Origin: Misgurnus anguillicaudatus
Lineage: Eukaryota; Chordata; Actinopteri; Cypriniformes; Cobitidae
Assembly (NCBI RefSeq): GCF_027580225.2
Contig: NW_027395276.1
Location: 2,153,001 to 2,217,000 of the forward strand
Direction of reading: 5' to 3'
DNA length: 64,000 bases
Every line of letters starts with the position of its first letter. The first letter of the stretch is position 1. The position numbers and the translations under genes were made by a program. A model generated the notes under the pieces. It saw only the letters and a list, made by a program, of their open reading frames with translations, was not told where the DNA came from and made no database searches. Shown here piece by piece: positions 1-10,259 of the stretch.

Positions 1-173
1 TAATTTGTTGTGTTTATTTTCTTTAAAATTGTATATCTACTACAATCAGTCACATAGGAAAAAGTACATTTACATAATGTGAATCGTTTTTGAATCGAAA
101 ATCGATTCTGAATCGAATCTTGAGCCTAAAAATCGGAATCGAATCGTGAAATTTTCTGAATCGTGCACCCCTA
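1..173. mobile_element. 3' end of a hAT-like DNA element, cut by the window edge
   Basis: Positions 65-173 are built from repeated GAATCG/ATCGAAT words and end in TCGTGCACCCCTA, the reverse of the TAGGGGTGCACGA type of hAT terminus common in fish. The partner terminus would lie before position 1, so no target duplication can be tested. No coding potential is seen. Position 174 onward looks like ordinary flank. Confidence 0.55.
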
Positions 174-356
174 ATTGGGGTCCATTCTATTAAAATGAAA
201 AAAAAATGAAAATGGACTAATCCTTTAACAACTCTTGTTTGCTACAAAATGTATTATATTCTGCATGACAGAGAACATAAAAAGACCCTTTTTACATTGT
301 TGATCCAACATTACAATATATGCTTTGAAAGACAAAATGTGATTAGGAAGACAATT

Positions 357-1790
357 AGTGATGCACCGAAATGAAAATTCTTGGCCGAAACCGAAAAAAG
401 GAAACCAAGGCCGAAAAACCGAAACCGAAACACCGAAATAAATTATTATGCCAATTATTAGTACAATTGCATTTATGGCTATCACTGTGTGCTAACTTTA
501 CTAGGGGTGTGTGACGGATAAAAAAACTCACAGTTCGGATCACATTACAGTTTTTGAGGCACAGATCAGATTATTTTTCGGATCAGCAAAAAGCATGTGG
601 GAAAAATCTAATAAACAATAAAGAAATTGCAAACATTTATAAAAGAGAACAAAGTTGTACATTAATAAGGTCTGAAATTAGCATTAGGTACAGAAATCAA
701 ATTAAATTAATCATAACACAATAAATTAAATATATTATTATTTTTAGAGCTATTTGTCTCTTTGTCATGGGTTGTTTGATCAACATTAATGACACAGACT
801 TCAGTAGGTTAATCTGACTGTAATCTATACAGACATAAACAAATGTTTTTATTAGAAAAAGAATACTGTGGAGAGAATTTTGTTTATATGTGCCCTGTCA
901 ATAACAGAGAGAATTTATGTTTGCTTGTTTTTTTTTTAAACGCGTCTCTATTCAAATTATTACTCGAGTGCAGCACTGATTTGGAGACATTTACAGTACA
1001 TTAAAACATTAGGATAGGTGAAGAAAAGAAACTGATCCACCATTGCAAACACAGTTTAGAACAAACAAGAAGACAACAAAGAACAGGAATCAAACAATAT
1101 GGTAACAAACATGCTCCACAGCTTTCTGTTTATGGATGAAATAAAATTAAAGAAGAAAAACGATAGTATGTGTGCAAATGCTGTCTATTTCCTTTGTATA
1201 ATTGTTTGTAGTGGAGGGTCCTGTCTAAATATTTTCACGCGCATGCGATGTTGTACGCTGACTGTACGCGCACTGTCCGTGCGGTCTCAAATTTTGGGCT
1301 GCACGCGGACGCGCGGACCCTCCTGATGACGAAATAGATGGCGCGCATACGCGGACGTCCCTAGTATACTTTCGGCTTTAAGGGCACTTAAACGCATGCA
1401 TATACAGCGACTGATGGTGAATCCCAAACAGCGCAACAGTCGCTCCACATAAAAACGTTACGTTGTGTTTCATTGCTTTATTCGCCAAATGTACGTTAAT
1501 GGATTACAGTAAGAGACACATAGCGCGACTCTCTCTAAAGTTTACACATCAAGACATTCTTAATCTTTGCAGACGCGTGCAAACAGCTGGACCCTGAGTG
1601 AAACCTGCTTGAGCACGAAGGGGAGGGGTGGGAGACGACTGATCACCGTGAGTGAAACCCAAGCGCTAGCGCACAGATGAAAGGGGCGCGGTTGACATTC
1701 ATTTTCGGCTGGATTTTTTATTTCGGCCCGAAACCGATAATGCCATTTTCGGCCGAAATTTTCGGCGACCGAAATTTCGGTGCACCCCTA
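357..1790. mobile_element. Non-autonomous hAT element, copy 1 (1434 bp)
   Basis: The left end TAGTGATGCACCGAAAT matches the inverted right end ATTTCGGTGCACCCCTA, and both ends are rich in CCGAAA/TTTCGG words. The 8 bases before and after are identical (AAGACAAT at 349-356 and 1791-1798), the duplication length of hAT transposition. No frame resembles a transposase. A second terminus-like motif, TAGGGGTGTGTGACGG, lies inside at about 502 and is also present in the second copy (54363-55236), so the internal part is itself composite. Compared with that copy, this one carries extra sequence around 930-1380. Confidence 0.9.
1212..1323. repeat. Small inverted-repeat segment inside the hAT copy
   Basis: A CpG-rich stretch is bounded by GGAGGGTCC and its inverse GGACCCTCC. 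It lies in the part of the hAT element that the second copy lacks, so it may be a separate small insertion. No clear target duplication is visible, and the boundaries rest on nine bases only. Confidence 0.3.
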
Positions 1791-1798
1791 AAGACAAT

Positions 1799-2149
1799 GC
1801 AACATGTACAGTACTTGCATTGAAGTGTGCATGACATCTCAGTTTAATCATTCACGTGTCACTGGAGTGAAACTGTCACTGAACATTTCTAATGTTAAAA
1901 CCAATGGGCAACCTTTCGGTCTCTATCGTAAAGACAACACGGTAGTGACTTAAACTGCAATTCATCGACTGGCCGCAAGAGGCTGACTCCAAATAGGAGT
2001 CAATTCCCATAGACCCTCATCTTAAAATGCCCAACTTTACAGCAGAAAATACTGTTTATAGCCTGGTACGAAAAGTGTTTTTGGTCTATATAGCAAATTT
2101 TTCCCTTCAAGACATCTGTGAGGGGGTGACTTTTTTGTAACTCATCCAT
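1799..2149. other. Intergenic stretch, nothing recognised
   Basis: Between the hAT element and the first TTAA MITE I see no open frame with coding character, no terminal repeats and no tandem repeat. Confidence 0.5.
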
Positions 2150-2153
2150 TTAA

Positions 2154-2701
2154 AGAGCACCTATTTTATTGCTAAAAAACAATGTTATGTTGTGTATTTG
2201 GTATAATACAATCTGTTTTGTGTGGTTTTTGGTAAAAAAACACATTATTTTCCACATACCGTACATTTTTGTAGCTCCTGATTTGACTCTCTTCCTGAAA
2301 TGCACAGATTTGGTACAAAACTCATCGATTTGAAAAGCGCTGTGTCTCTGATTGGCCAGCTGTACGTTGTGATTGGCCTGAATACCTCTGACTACAGCCG
2401 GAAATGTGACACTTCTTAGCATGTTTGAAAGATTCGGTAACTGGAGTTAACTTATAGGCTGCAAGTCAGAAGCAGGAGAAATTATGATAAATTGGATCTT
2501 GTCTACATCACCAATCCTAGTAAGTAAACTGTTGCCTACAATCCATGTGTTTGTTGTAGTCCAAGAAAAGAGATTTACATTGGAGACGATAACTCGCATC
2601 AGTTTACTTTGGGTTTGTACCTTTTGCATATCGTTAGCATGTACTAATACACTTACACACCAAAGGAAATGTAAAATCGTGAATCGCACAATAGGTGCCC
2701 T
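2154..2701. mobile_element. TTAA-flanked MITE, GCACCTATT family, full-length copy (548 bp)
   Basis: The ends AGAGCACCTATT and AATAGGTGCCCT are inverted repeats, flanked on both sides by TTAA (2150-2153 and 2702-2705). TTAA duplication is used by piggyBac and Kolobok transposases; termini beginning AG rather than CC favour Kolobok, as inference. There is no transposase frame. A shortened relative at 52551-52785 shares both ends but lacks most of the middle, and 62407-62945 has related termini. Confidence 0.85.
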
Positions 2702-2742
2702 TTAAATTTTATTAAGCCTTAAAGTTCTGCATAATTAAGGGT

Positions 2743-2946
2743 GTGGCCACATGAGTGACAGGTGAATGCCACTGCTTTCACTACCTTCGAGCTAGGTGGG
2801 CATGGTTTCAGAAACCCCATGTTTCGGTTATCTGCGAGATGCCAAGATGGCAACGGCAGGCCCGCCAACTATTGGCTTCAAAAAAGCTCTTCACAAACCA
2901 ATGGGTGATGTCACTGACACTACGTCCATATTTTTACAGTCTATGG
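2743..2946. repeat. Interspersed repeat ending TTTTTACAGTCTATGG
   Basis: The segment runs from a GTGTGGCCAC start to a TACGTCCATATTTTTACAG end, a pairing I know from dispersed fish repeats. The terminus resembles the ends of the 20837-21347 insertion (ATAGACTGTAAA), so both may belong to one MITE superfamily. No target duplication could be assigned. Confidence 0.45.
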
Positions 2947-2949
2947 TTA

Positions 2950-3800
2950 AAACAGATTCACAACATATTCTGGCCTGTTGCATTCATATTCTTATTAGCA
3001 CAGATTGAAATGAAAGTTTGGCAACTTAGCTCATGCTTATATACACCTTTAAAAAATATATATTTTAAAGTGTTACAATATTTTGCTTTGTGATACTCGA
3101 TCAATCCTCTTATCCCAAGAATCAATATGTTTGGCACTTCGATATTCAAGTCAATAATACATACTTGATTTTTATTTTAAATAAATAAATAAACATCTAC
3201 ACATTAGAGATATGACCACCGTTTAATATTATCAGTTAAAAGAAAAAAATACTTGTAAACGCATGGTGTGTGTGTGGACATGTGTCTACAGACATTTCAC
3301 CACTGTTTTATCCTTAATTTGTGAATGGCCTGTAAATGATGTGAATTATTGCTGCCCTGACAGTCTGATAAAGTAATCATTTGTATGAGAAATCATTTGT
3401 CCATGCTTGAGTATGGTGTGAGCAGCCAGTCTCGCACACATCCGGACAGACCTTCGCTAATCGCCTCTTTCCTAGACCCTGGCCTTTTTGAACAAACAAA
3501 CAAAGAAGACACAAAAGTAACACTTTTTGTAATGTGCCTTGCTTTAGATATGGCCACTGTGGTAGATAAAAAGAGAGACAGTCGGCCATCTTTAGAAATT
3601 AATCCTCTGGACTGATCGCGTGCTCTTTGATAATGTAATGTTGCATGAAAATTTGATGTGTATGAATCCTGGTTCAGTTGTTGATCTGTTGCTGCTCTTT
3701 GCACATTAAAATTAAATAAAATGTTTGTATTGTTTTTACCAGGTCACAGACAACCTTCAACTGTATTTTTACTCAATGACAATTTAATACTAAAATCTTA
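2950..3800. other. Intergenic stretch, nothing recognised
   Basis: AT-rich sequence with short open frames in several phases, none with family resemblance. A small A/T palindrome sits near 3049-3070. No element ends were found. Confidence 0.45.
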
Positions 3801-3900
3801 TCTTGTAACCCGAGAGTTGTCGGTTTAAGTCTCATGTCCTGTAGGTTGCGACTAGGGTGCCCTTGAGCAAGGCAGTTTAACCCTAATTGCTGCCTGGGCG

Positions 3901-3971
<71 letters not shown>

Positions 3972-4040
3972 GCAGTTCGTGTGTTCACTATTTACTGGAT
4001 GGGTTAAATGCAGAGGTCACATTCCAAGTATGGGTTACTT
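3801..4040 (+). mobile_element. Degenerate V-SINE/DANA-type SINE carrying a GT microsatellite
   Basis: The words CCCTTGAGCAAGGCAGTTTA and GATGGGTTAAATGCAGAGG, with CCAAGTATGGGTTA downstream, belong to the conserved body of fish tRNA-derived SINEs of the V-SINE/DANA/Mermaid kind. The upstream part, with GAGAGTTGTCGGTTTAAGTC, looks like a decayed tRNA-like head and B box. A (GT)n tract has expanded in the middle. Family naming is from memory and approximate. Confidence 0.6.
3901..3970. repeat. (GT)n microsatellite, about 35 units
   Basis: Nearly pure GT dinucleotide run inside the SINE body. Long His-Thr or Cys-Val open frames over it are artefacts of the repeat. Confidence 0.97.
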
Positions 4041-4111
4041 TCAACGGTTAATGTTCGGATAACAAACTACGGTCGGGAAAATACACAAAGCATAACAACA
4101 TTTGATACTAA

Positions 4112-4134
4112 TATAATAATAATAATAATAATAA
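4112..4134. repeat. (AAT)n microsatellite
   Basis: Short pure trinucleotide tract in AT-rich flank. Confidence 0.85.
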
Positions 4135-4292
4135 TTGATATTAATATAACAGGGTAGGTCACTACTGATTTCCACCTAAGGTTGGCTATTATTCAAATTT
4201 TATCGAATCCAATTTCGGATTCTGCTTGTCGGATATGATTTTCAGTTTCGAATCCAATGTTGTAAAACAAAAAGTCCCTAGAGACTAAACCA

Positions 4293-4455
4293 TATGTGAC
4301 CCTGGTCGTATGGGTATTTTTTTTAATTAATACTTATAGATAATCTAACAGTTGAATAAATAAGCATTTCATTGATTGTTGATATTTAACTATTTTAAAA
4401 AATCTGGAATCTAAGGGTGCCAAAACTCAAAATATTGAGAGAATCGCCTTTAAAG
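4293..4455. mobile_element. Fragment of the TGTGACCCTGG-type DNA element
   Basis: It begins TGTGACCCTGGTCGTATGG and ends with ATATTGAGAGAATCGCCTTT, both recognisable from a widespread zebrafish-type interspersed element with TGTGACCCTGG termini. Only one end is present. A longer copy of the same family is at 32541-33232. Confidence 0.55.
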
Positions 4456-4625
4456 ACACACTATGCAGTTATTTTACCTTATTATAACAGCTTCAAAGTT
4501 ATTTCGGTGGTAAACAAGGTCATAGTAGGGTGAATCATCCTCCTGTTGAAGCTCGGGGAGGAAAAAAAATATATATCCCAAAAATATAGGAAAATAGAAA
4601 AATATTGAACTCTGTGTTAGTAAGC

Positions 4626-4820
4626 CAGGTGTTTGTGGAAGAGATGGGTTTTTAGTTGATTCTTAAAGATGGCCACAGAATCAGATATTTTCGCAACAGG
4701 CAGATCATTACACAGATGTGAGACCGATCCAGAGAAGGTATGCAAAAGTGTATTTTTTTCCCTTTTTGGGATGGCACCACATGACTTTGCTTGTTGGCAG
4801 AGCGCATGGATCTAGAGGAT
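4626..4820. mobile_element. Decayed interspersed repeat, left part (continues at 5724-5800)
   Basis: The stretch GGAAGAGATGGGTTTTTAGT followed by GGCAGATCATTACACAGATG resembles the 3' region of a dispersed fish retroelement (GAAGAGGTGGGTTTTTAG type). The resemblance seems to resume after the 900-bp DNA element ends, with GGAGGTGCTGACCCAGTGG near 5750, so the DNA element probably landed in it. The family assignment is uncertain. Confidence 0.35.
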
Positions 4821-4824
4821 ATAT

Positions 4825-5719
4825 GGGTGATTCTCACGAAACCATTGAAACACCACGGCACTAATGATTTTAGCTTTAAAATGTGTAATATAGTAACAAT
4901 AAAAAGCATCAGAATTAACACAATACTGTGTTCTACCTTGCACAATGTGTGATTTCAACATAAGAATTTATAATTGGAAATTTTATCACATTTTCTGCTG
5001 AAATTCTCATTACCGCAATGTGTCTGGCTGTGTTTGAACATGCGTTATGTTGTAATTTAATCAAATTAACACAAAAATATTAAGAAAAAAATAAATGGAT
5101 GTTTTGCTAGACTACTTTAGATGACAGAAAAAATATTTACTGAATATTCATGTATAATAATAATGAAGAAAAATTAGGAAAATGATGTGTCCATGCCTGA
5201 TGTTCTCATCCTCCGCAACACTTTTTGAGAAGAGTTTAAGTACACATACAGAATTTTAATAAAGTTTGATTTTGAGTGACCAAGCACATGGACCAGTTAC
5301 TTCAAGATGGCTACCAGGTAAGATCATTTTTTTACAGTTAATTTGAAATATTGTCTTGTCAGAATGCTTACACGACATTTTGATTATCATTACCGCAACA
5401 GATGCTTATTAAATGTTAATTTAATTAATAGAAGCATAATACTTTGATTTTAAATGCATGTGCAGAATCTCCTCCAAATTTTGTTCTTTCAGGTTTGTCA
5501 CGTCATTTTGAAAATATGTCAGTGTTGATGTTTTTAGGATAAATTTTTTAAATTATGTTACAAAAAGTGTTAAATGATAAGTAAAAGTTTTTAAATTAAT
5601 GTTCCCATTTACTCCAGACTTTGTTTTTCAATGTCTGGTGGGAAAAAAAAGTAAATTTAAGCAATTTTTACATTTTCATGCTTGACATTTTTAAAACCAA
5701 GTTTTCGTGAGAATCACCC
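4825..5719 (+). mobile_element. GGGTGATTCTCACGAAA element, copy A (895 bp, 4-bp TSD ATAT)
   Basis: The 17-base ends GGGTGATTCTCACGAAA and TTTCGTGAGAATCACCC (the last reading TTTTCGTGAGAATCACCC) are inverted repeats. Flanking bases are ATAT on both sides (4821-4824 and 5720-5723). Two other copies, 33665-34564 and 55452-56355, have the same length and arrangement with duplications AGCT and ACAT, so a 4-bp target duplication is the rule. The word ATTACCGCAA occurs at 5009-5018 and 5389-5398. Relative to copy C, about 20 bp with a third copy of that word are missing near 5535. No transposase frame is present. Superfamily unresolved: 4-bp duplications occur in Sola, Chapaev, Academ and Ginger groups. 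Confidence 0.9.
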
Positions 5720-5723
5720 ATAT

Positions 5724-5800
5724 AAGTCTGAATAAGTGAGTGATTGTCAGGAGGTGCTGACCCAGTGGTGGTTTTGAAGGCCAGGAGCAAAGCTTTCAAT
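5724..5800. mobile_element. Decayed interspersed repeat, right part
   Basis: Likely continuation of 4626-4820 beyond the inserted DNA element, with GTTTTGAAGGCCAGGAGCAA. Assignment rests on word-level similarity only. Confidence 0.3.
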
Positions 5801-5865
5801 TCAACATGTGAACACCATGGATTTTTGAATATTGTTATAATTTACCACGGTACCTTATATATCAA

Positions 5866-5935
5866 CCGGTAGAGCATTGCTTTAGCAACTCAGAGGTTGT
5901 GGGTTTGTCTGGCAAATACATGACGGTAAAAGCAT
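5866..5935 (+). mobile_element. tRNA-derived SINE head, degenerate
   Basis: GGTAGAGCATTGC (A-box part) and CAGAGGTTGTGGGTTTG (B-box part) are spaced as in the tRNA-like head of fish SINEs. The body and tail are not recognisable. Confidence 0.5.
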
Positions 5936-6025
5936 ATGACGTGGTACTGTCATTTAAAAGCACCACAGTAAGAGAGATTAAAGCAAAAACATCCATAAAG
6001 ACATTGAAAAAGATGTTTAAGTTAT

Positions 6026-6125
6026 TGTAGCTCACTAGCATTGCATTAGCAGCGCAAAAGTCATGGGTCCGATCCCTGTGAACATGCATACTTAAAATAT
6101 ATATCTTGAATGCAATGTTGCGTGG
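6026..6125 (+). mobile_element. tRNA-derived SINE, degenerate
   Basis: TAGCTCACTAGCATTGCATT, then CAGCGCAAAAGTCATGGG and TCCGATCCC, form an A box and B box. A CTTGAATGCAATG segment, usual just before the SINE tail, ends the match. The same SINE type is found at 8301-8428 and, as tail only, at 42820-42873. Confidence 0.7.
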
Positions 6126-6179
6126 ATAAAAAGTGTCGGCCAATCCATAAAAGTTGGAAGCCAAACTACATCACCGTAA

Positions 6180-7080
6180 AAACATGTTTACTTGAAATTT
6201 GACCTACCTGCCCCTTTTCTTGGACATGTTTCCAAAACCTCAAACAAGTCTACAAGAAGAAAAAGAGAAATATGAAAAATAAGAATAACAATACACACTA
6301 AAATACACGTTACTTTAATTTCAGCAGAAAGAAACTGGAGGAGTGTCAACATATGGCACACCACATGATTTTGACAGCTCCAGTCATGTTTTAAGTTTAA
6401 ATGCTATGAGATTTTAAGTTTTGATGTAACAAATGATGCATTGATTATATCAACAGCATTGTTGCATATGAAACGACACGTTGTCTGTTGTTATTTTTTA
6501 GCATTGCACACATTAATCTTGTCTGTGATTGGTCAATGACTCCTTTGCCGGATGTCAACTTCGCCCATATTGCATAATTACATTAAATCTGTGGCGTATG
6601 TTTATGCGTTTGTAAATGATTATGATGCAAAAGTTTGCGTTAAATCCTCCCAGAACACACTGCGGCAAATTAAAGGCCGTTCAATTGTTGTCATTTATCC
6701 GTCAACTTGCTTAATTCTGCCGAATTCAAGCTCGTATATCTAACCTTCCCATCACAAATAACCAGCCAGAAATCGCTAATGAAGATAAATGTGCATTTAC
6801 GACATGAAACAGGATCGTTTTGCTGCTTCACTTGAAAACAACGAACGCTGCTGCTATAAACACGGAGTCTTTCACATATGCGCAACCGGCGAAATATGCT
6901 TTATTGTCGTTATCCTTCACCCAAATGCCTATTAGATTCATGTGCGAGTGTGTTTTTGTCAGAAATTGTTATGAAAGTGGGATTACCTGGCCTCTATTTT
7001 CATTTCTATGATGGACTTCCCTCTGCAGAGACACTCGTGTATATCGCTCGTCCAGACGTCATCTGAAAACCAGGCACGGA
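6180..7080. other. Intergenic stretch, nothing recognised
   Basis: No element termini or tandem repeats seen. Several short open frames overlap on both strands without family resemblance. GC rises slightly toward 7100, next to the ZNF143-like motifs. Confidence 0.4.
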
Positions 7081-7091
7081 GAGGTTAAACG

Positions 7092-7160
7092 ACAACTCCC
7101 AGAATGCCTTGCCCCAAGGAGTCCAGTAAATACTTTACAGAGCATTCAGGGAAATGTAGT
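7092..7160. promoter_or_regulatory. Pair of inverted ZNF143/Staf-like motifs
   Basis: ACAACTCCCAGAATGC at 7092-7107 (+) and, on the opposite strand of 7142-7160, ACTACATTTCCCTGAATGC both resemble the vertebrate ZNF143/Staf consensus ACTACAATTCCCAGAATGC. Such pairs are typical of vertebrate promoters, including bidirectional ones, but similar words also occur in transposons. No exon is recognisable on either side, so promoter activity is inference. Confidence 0.4.
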
Positions 7161-7440
7161 CTTCGGAGTGTGTGAACTTGAAAAGGGGCGTACACGCATT
7201 CTTCCTGTGCCTAATATTTTAGCATTGTGTACATTCGAAACTTTAAGCTAGTTATGTTAGGAATAATCAACAAAAACCTTAATAAAAAAATATTAGATCC
7301 TAGTTATCTATGGATCGGTCTTTAGCCTATATATGGATAGTCAGTCTCACGAGACGATTAATATTTACTTCTTTTAGTTACGCTTCACTACATATCCCAA
7401 GATGCAAATAGTTTTCCCTATTCCTCTTTTGAGGCCTCTA

Positions 7441-7560
7441 AAAAGCCAGTAGGCTTGACTTCATGCGGCGCCGCAAGAACCAAGAAGCGGATGACATCAA
7501 AGTACCGCGAGATATCTTTGGTAAGAATCTGATTTCGAATCGCTATCGCGATACTGTGAT
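7441..7560. mobile_element. Relic of the CTTCATGCGGCGC element
   Basis: GACTTCATGCGGCGCCGC and AAGTACCGCGAGA are shared, in the same order, with the complete 41461-42120 element. Only internal and sub-terminal parts remain and no termini are seen. Confidence 0.45.
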
Positions 7561-7569
7561 GTCATCCGT

Positions 7570-8295
7570 CTGTGTGTGAATAAACCTTAGTGTGCTAATA
7601 TATAAAATATAAACTAAAACACTACAGGATACTAATATTCTAAAATAAGTAAATTGCAAAGTATTGCGTAGTCCAAGTGTTGTGCATGGTTGGGTAACAA
7701 CAAACCAGCATTAGGTACTTTTTAAATTCAGCGGTTTGTGCTGCCAAATATTTACCCAGTAGGCCTATGGGTTAAAAACAACAAAGCATTTTATTAGAAT
7801 GTACAAGTCAAGATCCAAATTTCGTTTTATATTTGCACATAGACTGCAATGCAGTTTCTAAAATTTCCCACAAGAGGGCTCAAGTGATCTATTCTCAGAA
7901 CATGACTGTCAACAATTCTACGAAAGTAATTAATACCATGATGCTTTTGTAAGATGCTTTTATAGGATTTGTAGGAATAAACAGATGTATTACCACCCAC
8001 AGGTTTAGTGGGACTGAATGGATCAACAACATTTCATAGAGAACACATAAAAACACAGTGTGTGTGAGTAAAAAGACCGTGTTATCCTCCAAAAAACTGT
8101 AGCCTACAATAAAATACATTGAATCAAATGTGATTCAAACTAGAACAACCCATGTGAATCGTTTAAAACAAAGCTTCTGATGTTTTACTTTTCATTCATT
8201 CAAATTGTCATTTGCATGACTCCCATTTTGCATTTAGCAATGACAGCATGTATTCATGTCTCTTAAACAACAAAGCTCCTCAATGGCCTGAACTT
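7570..8295. other. Intergenic stretch, nothing recognised
   Basis: AT-rich sequence without element ends or coding character. Confidence 0.4.
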
Positions 8296-8300
8296 GCTTC

Positions 8301-8428
8301 TGTAGCTCAATTGGTGGAGCATTGCGTTCGCAGTGCAAAGGTTGTGGGTTGAGTCTACTAATACCCCAGTGGAGTTTGAATGCACTGTAAGTAATTTGCA
8401 TAAAAGTGCCTGCCAAATGCATAAAGCA
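8301..8428 (+). mobile_element. tRNA-derived SINE, nearly complete
   Basis: TGTAGCTCAATTGGTGGAGC is an A box and GGTTGTGGGTTGAGTC an A/B-box-spaced B box. The body TTTGAATGCACTGTAAGTAA leads into the tail AAAAGTGCCTGCCAAATGCA, a decayed form of the GGATAAAAGCGTCTGC tail shared by fish SINEs and L2/CR1-type LINEs. The head can act as an internal RNA polymerase III promoter in active relatives; this copy is diverged. Confidence 0.8.
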
Positions 8429-8439
8429 CATAGATGTAT

Positions 8440-9445
8440 TTTGAATAACATGGCAGCTTTAAATTGAATCAGATGGCCCTCTTGGTTTAGAAAAGGGACA
8501 ATCAGGACTGATTTGGTACTATTTTTAGGAACTGTTCCAGGAAATGGAAAACAAGGTGAAAAGGCTTTGTCTATAGCAACATAAAGTTAAGACAACAAAC
8601 TCTAAAACAAAAGTTGATGGTTATCAAAGGCAGCTGTTAAAATATATACTAAATATTTTCACAAATAAATAAATAGCAAATATTTAATCATTTTTTAAGC
8701 ATTTTGTATGACTTTTATTTTTATTAACTTGTTTGTTTGTTTTAAAATTAGTTTTCAAATTGTATGTTTTTTAAGTAGAGCATCTTTTACTTTTTATAGT
8801 GTACACAAAGTGATTGACATCACTAATGCTCTTTGATTTTCTTTGCAACGATAAATGTGACATGCAACATGCTGTTCTGTTTTTCATTTCCGTACCGTCA
8901 GGTCCTGACGTCTTTGATTGAGGATCCGCTGACATTTGAAGGTTGTCTTATTGGTCTTATTAAATGACTCAGGCATGTTTACAGGCCTTGTGCAATTTAT
9001 AACTCAAAATACTCCAGACAGCCCTGACTAAGCTCTCATTTTATGCTGTTTTCTTCATCTTTTTTAAAGGGTATAGTCAATTGAATGGCCATTTTTGAGG
9101 TGATTCTCAAAGTCAAGATCTATTTCGCCTTTCAAGAGGCAATTTAAGACCACCAGAACAAAAAAATAACCAGCTTAACTAAATAACATGTGTATTCATG
9201 TGTTTTCGACTATTATTTTATTTTTGTCTACTTATTTTGCTAAGTAATTTTGCTGACGCTATTGGAAACATATGGTCCCAGAGACGTGTGGATAGATGAA
9301 CCCCTAAAATACAATTGACTTATTATTAATATACAATAAAATGGTATTAATAATAAAATTATAAATCCCATTAATGTTTTTGTTAACAATATAAATATAT
9401 TAATTTGCTACATTTTATTCCAATTAAAATTGAATTTATCCTGCA
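8440..9445. other. Intergenic stretch, nothing recognised
   Basis: About 1 kb of AT-rich sequence without tandem repeats, inverted termini or coding signal. Confidence 0.4.
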
Positions 9446-9449
9446 TATT

Positions 9450-9880
9450 CCCAGCCAACAGAGAAAAGTTCCTTGAAAGTTCTCAAAATTCCCAAAAACG
9501 TTCTGCCAACATAAAAAGTGTCCAGTTTTTTTACATTTTAAGAACATTTCTGGGTTGTCTGAACTTTAGAGGAATGTTACATTCTACCATTTCCAAACGT
9601 TATGACAATGTCATCTTTTAATGTTCACACAATGTTTAAAACAACTGTTTACTATATTTACTTTTTGGCTTGTTATGTAAATGATAGAGAAACATTGCAT
9701 TTTATTATTTTAAAACTAGACATTATTTCTGAATGTTCGATAAAAATATTGCTGTAAAAAACACAGTTCACTTTAGATGTTCATTTAAAGTCAATATTAT
9801 GGTGATCAGTGTTTGTTTTAGTTGGACTCTTGACCATTGACATTTTGCTTGCTATTTTTTTCCTGGTTGCATTAACATTG
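9450..9880. mobile_element. CCAGCCAACAGAGAAAAGTT repeat, copy 1 (uninterrupted)
   Basis: This copy begins CCCAGCCAACAGAGAAAAGT. It shares long collinear stretches with 20460-22590, for example GAACTTTAGAGGAATGTTAC and AAAACACAGTTCACTTTAGA, and ends with the GGTGATCAGTGTTTGTTTTA module. The second copy ends AACTTTTCTCTGTTAGCTGG, the inverse of this copy's left end, so it is a DNA element with inverted termini. Copy 1 lacks that right end. It provides the uninterrupted reference for the two insertions in copy 2. Confidence 0.65.
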
Positions 9881-10038
9881 TGTGTATAAAACACATTTGT
9901 TATAGTAATGTAAAGTTAGTTCAATTCTCTGGTTAATTAATTGATTTACTTACTCGTTACAATTTTCTTTTCTATTAAAATGAGATCCAGCACTCTCACA
10001 GCAATTTGTCAATAAGGATTTTTATGGACAAAAATTAA

Positions 10039-10255
10039 AGGCGGAGTCCACGATGTTTGAAAGCCAATGTTGACATTTGAAATCACCCAAACAAACACGC
10101 CCCTACCCCAATAGAATCTGGACCTTCTGTTGATAGACCCGCCCCACACATACGCAACCCGGCATTTGATTTTTATTTGATTGGCTATAAGTGTGTTTTG
10201 GTAGTCGGCCCGTCTCCTTTTCCAACGCGTTTTTCAAACATCGTGGACTCCGCCT
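10039..10255. mobile_element. TTAA-flanked MITE with 24-bp perfect termini (217 bp)
   Basis: The left end begins AGGCGGAGTCCACGATGTTT and continues GAAA; the right end is its exact inverse, finishing GACTCCGCCT. TTAA flanks both sides (10035-10038 and 10256-10259). Perfect termini suggest a fairly recent insertion. There is no coding capacity; mobilisation would need a Kolobok- or piggyBac-type transposase in trans. Confidence 0.92.
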
Positions 10256-10259
10256 TTAA

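Noticed and set aside
8301..8360. tRNA gene
   Set aside because: A and B boxes are present but the cloverleaf is decayed and a SINE body and tail follow; the same holds at 6026, 15500 and 47975.
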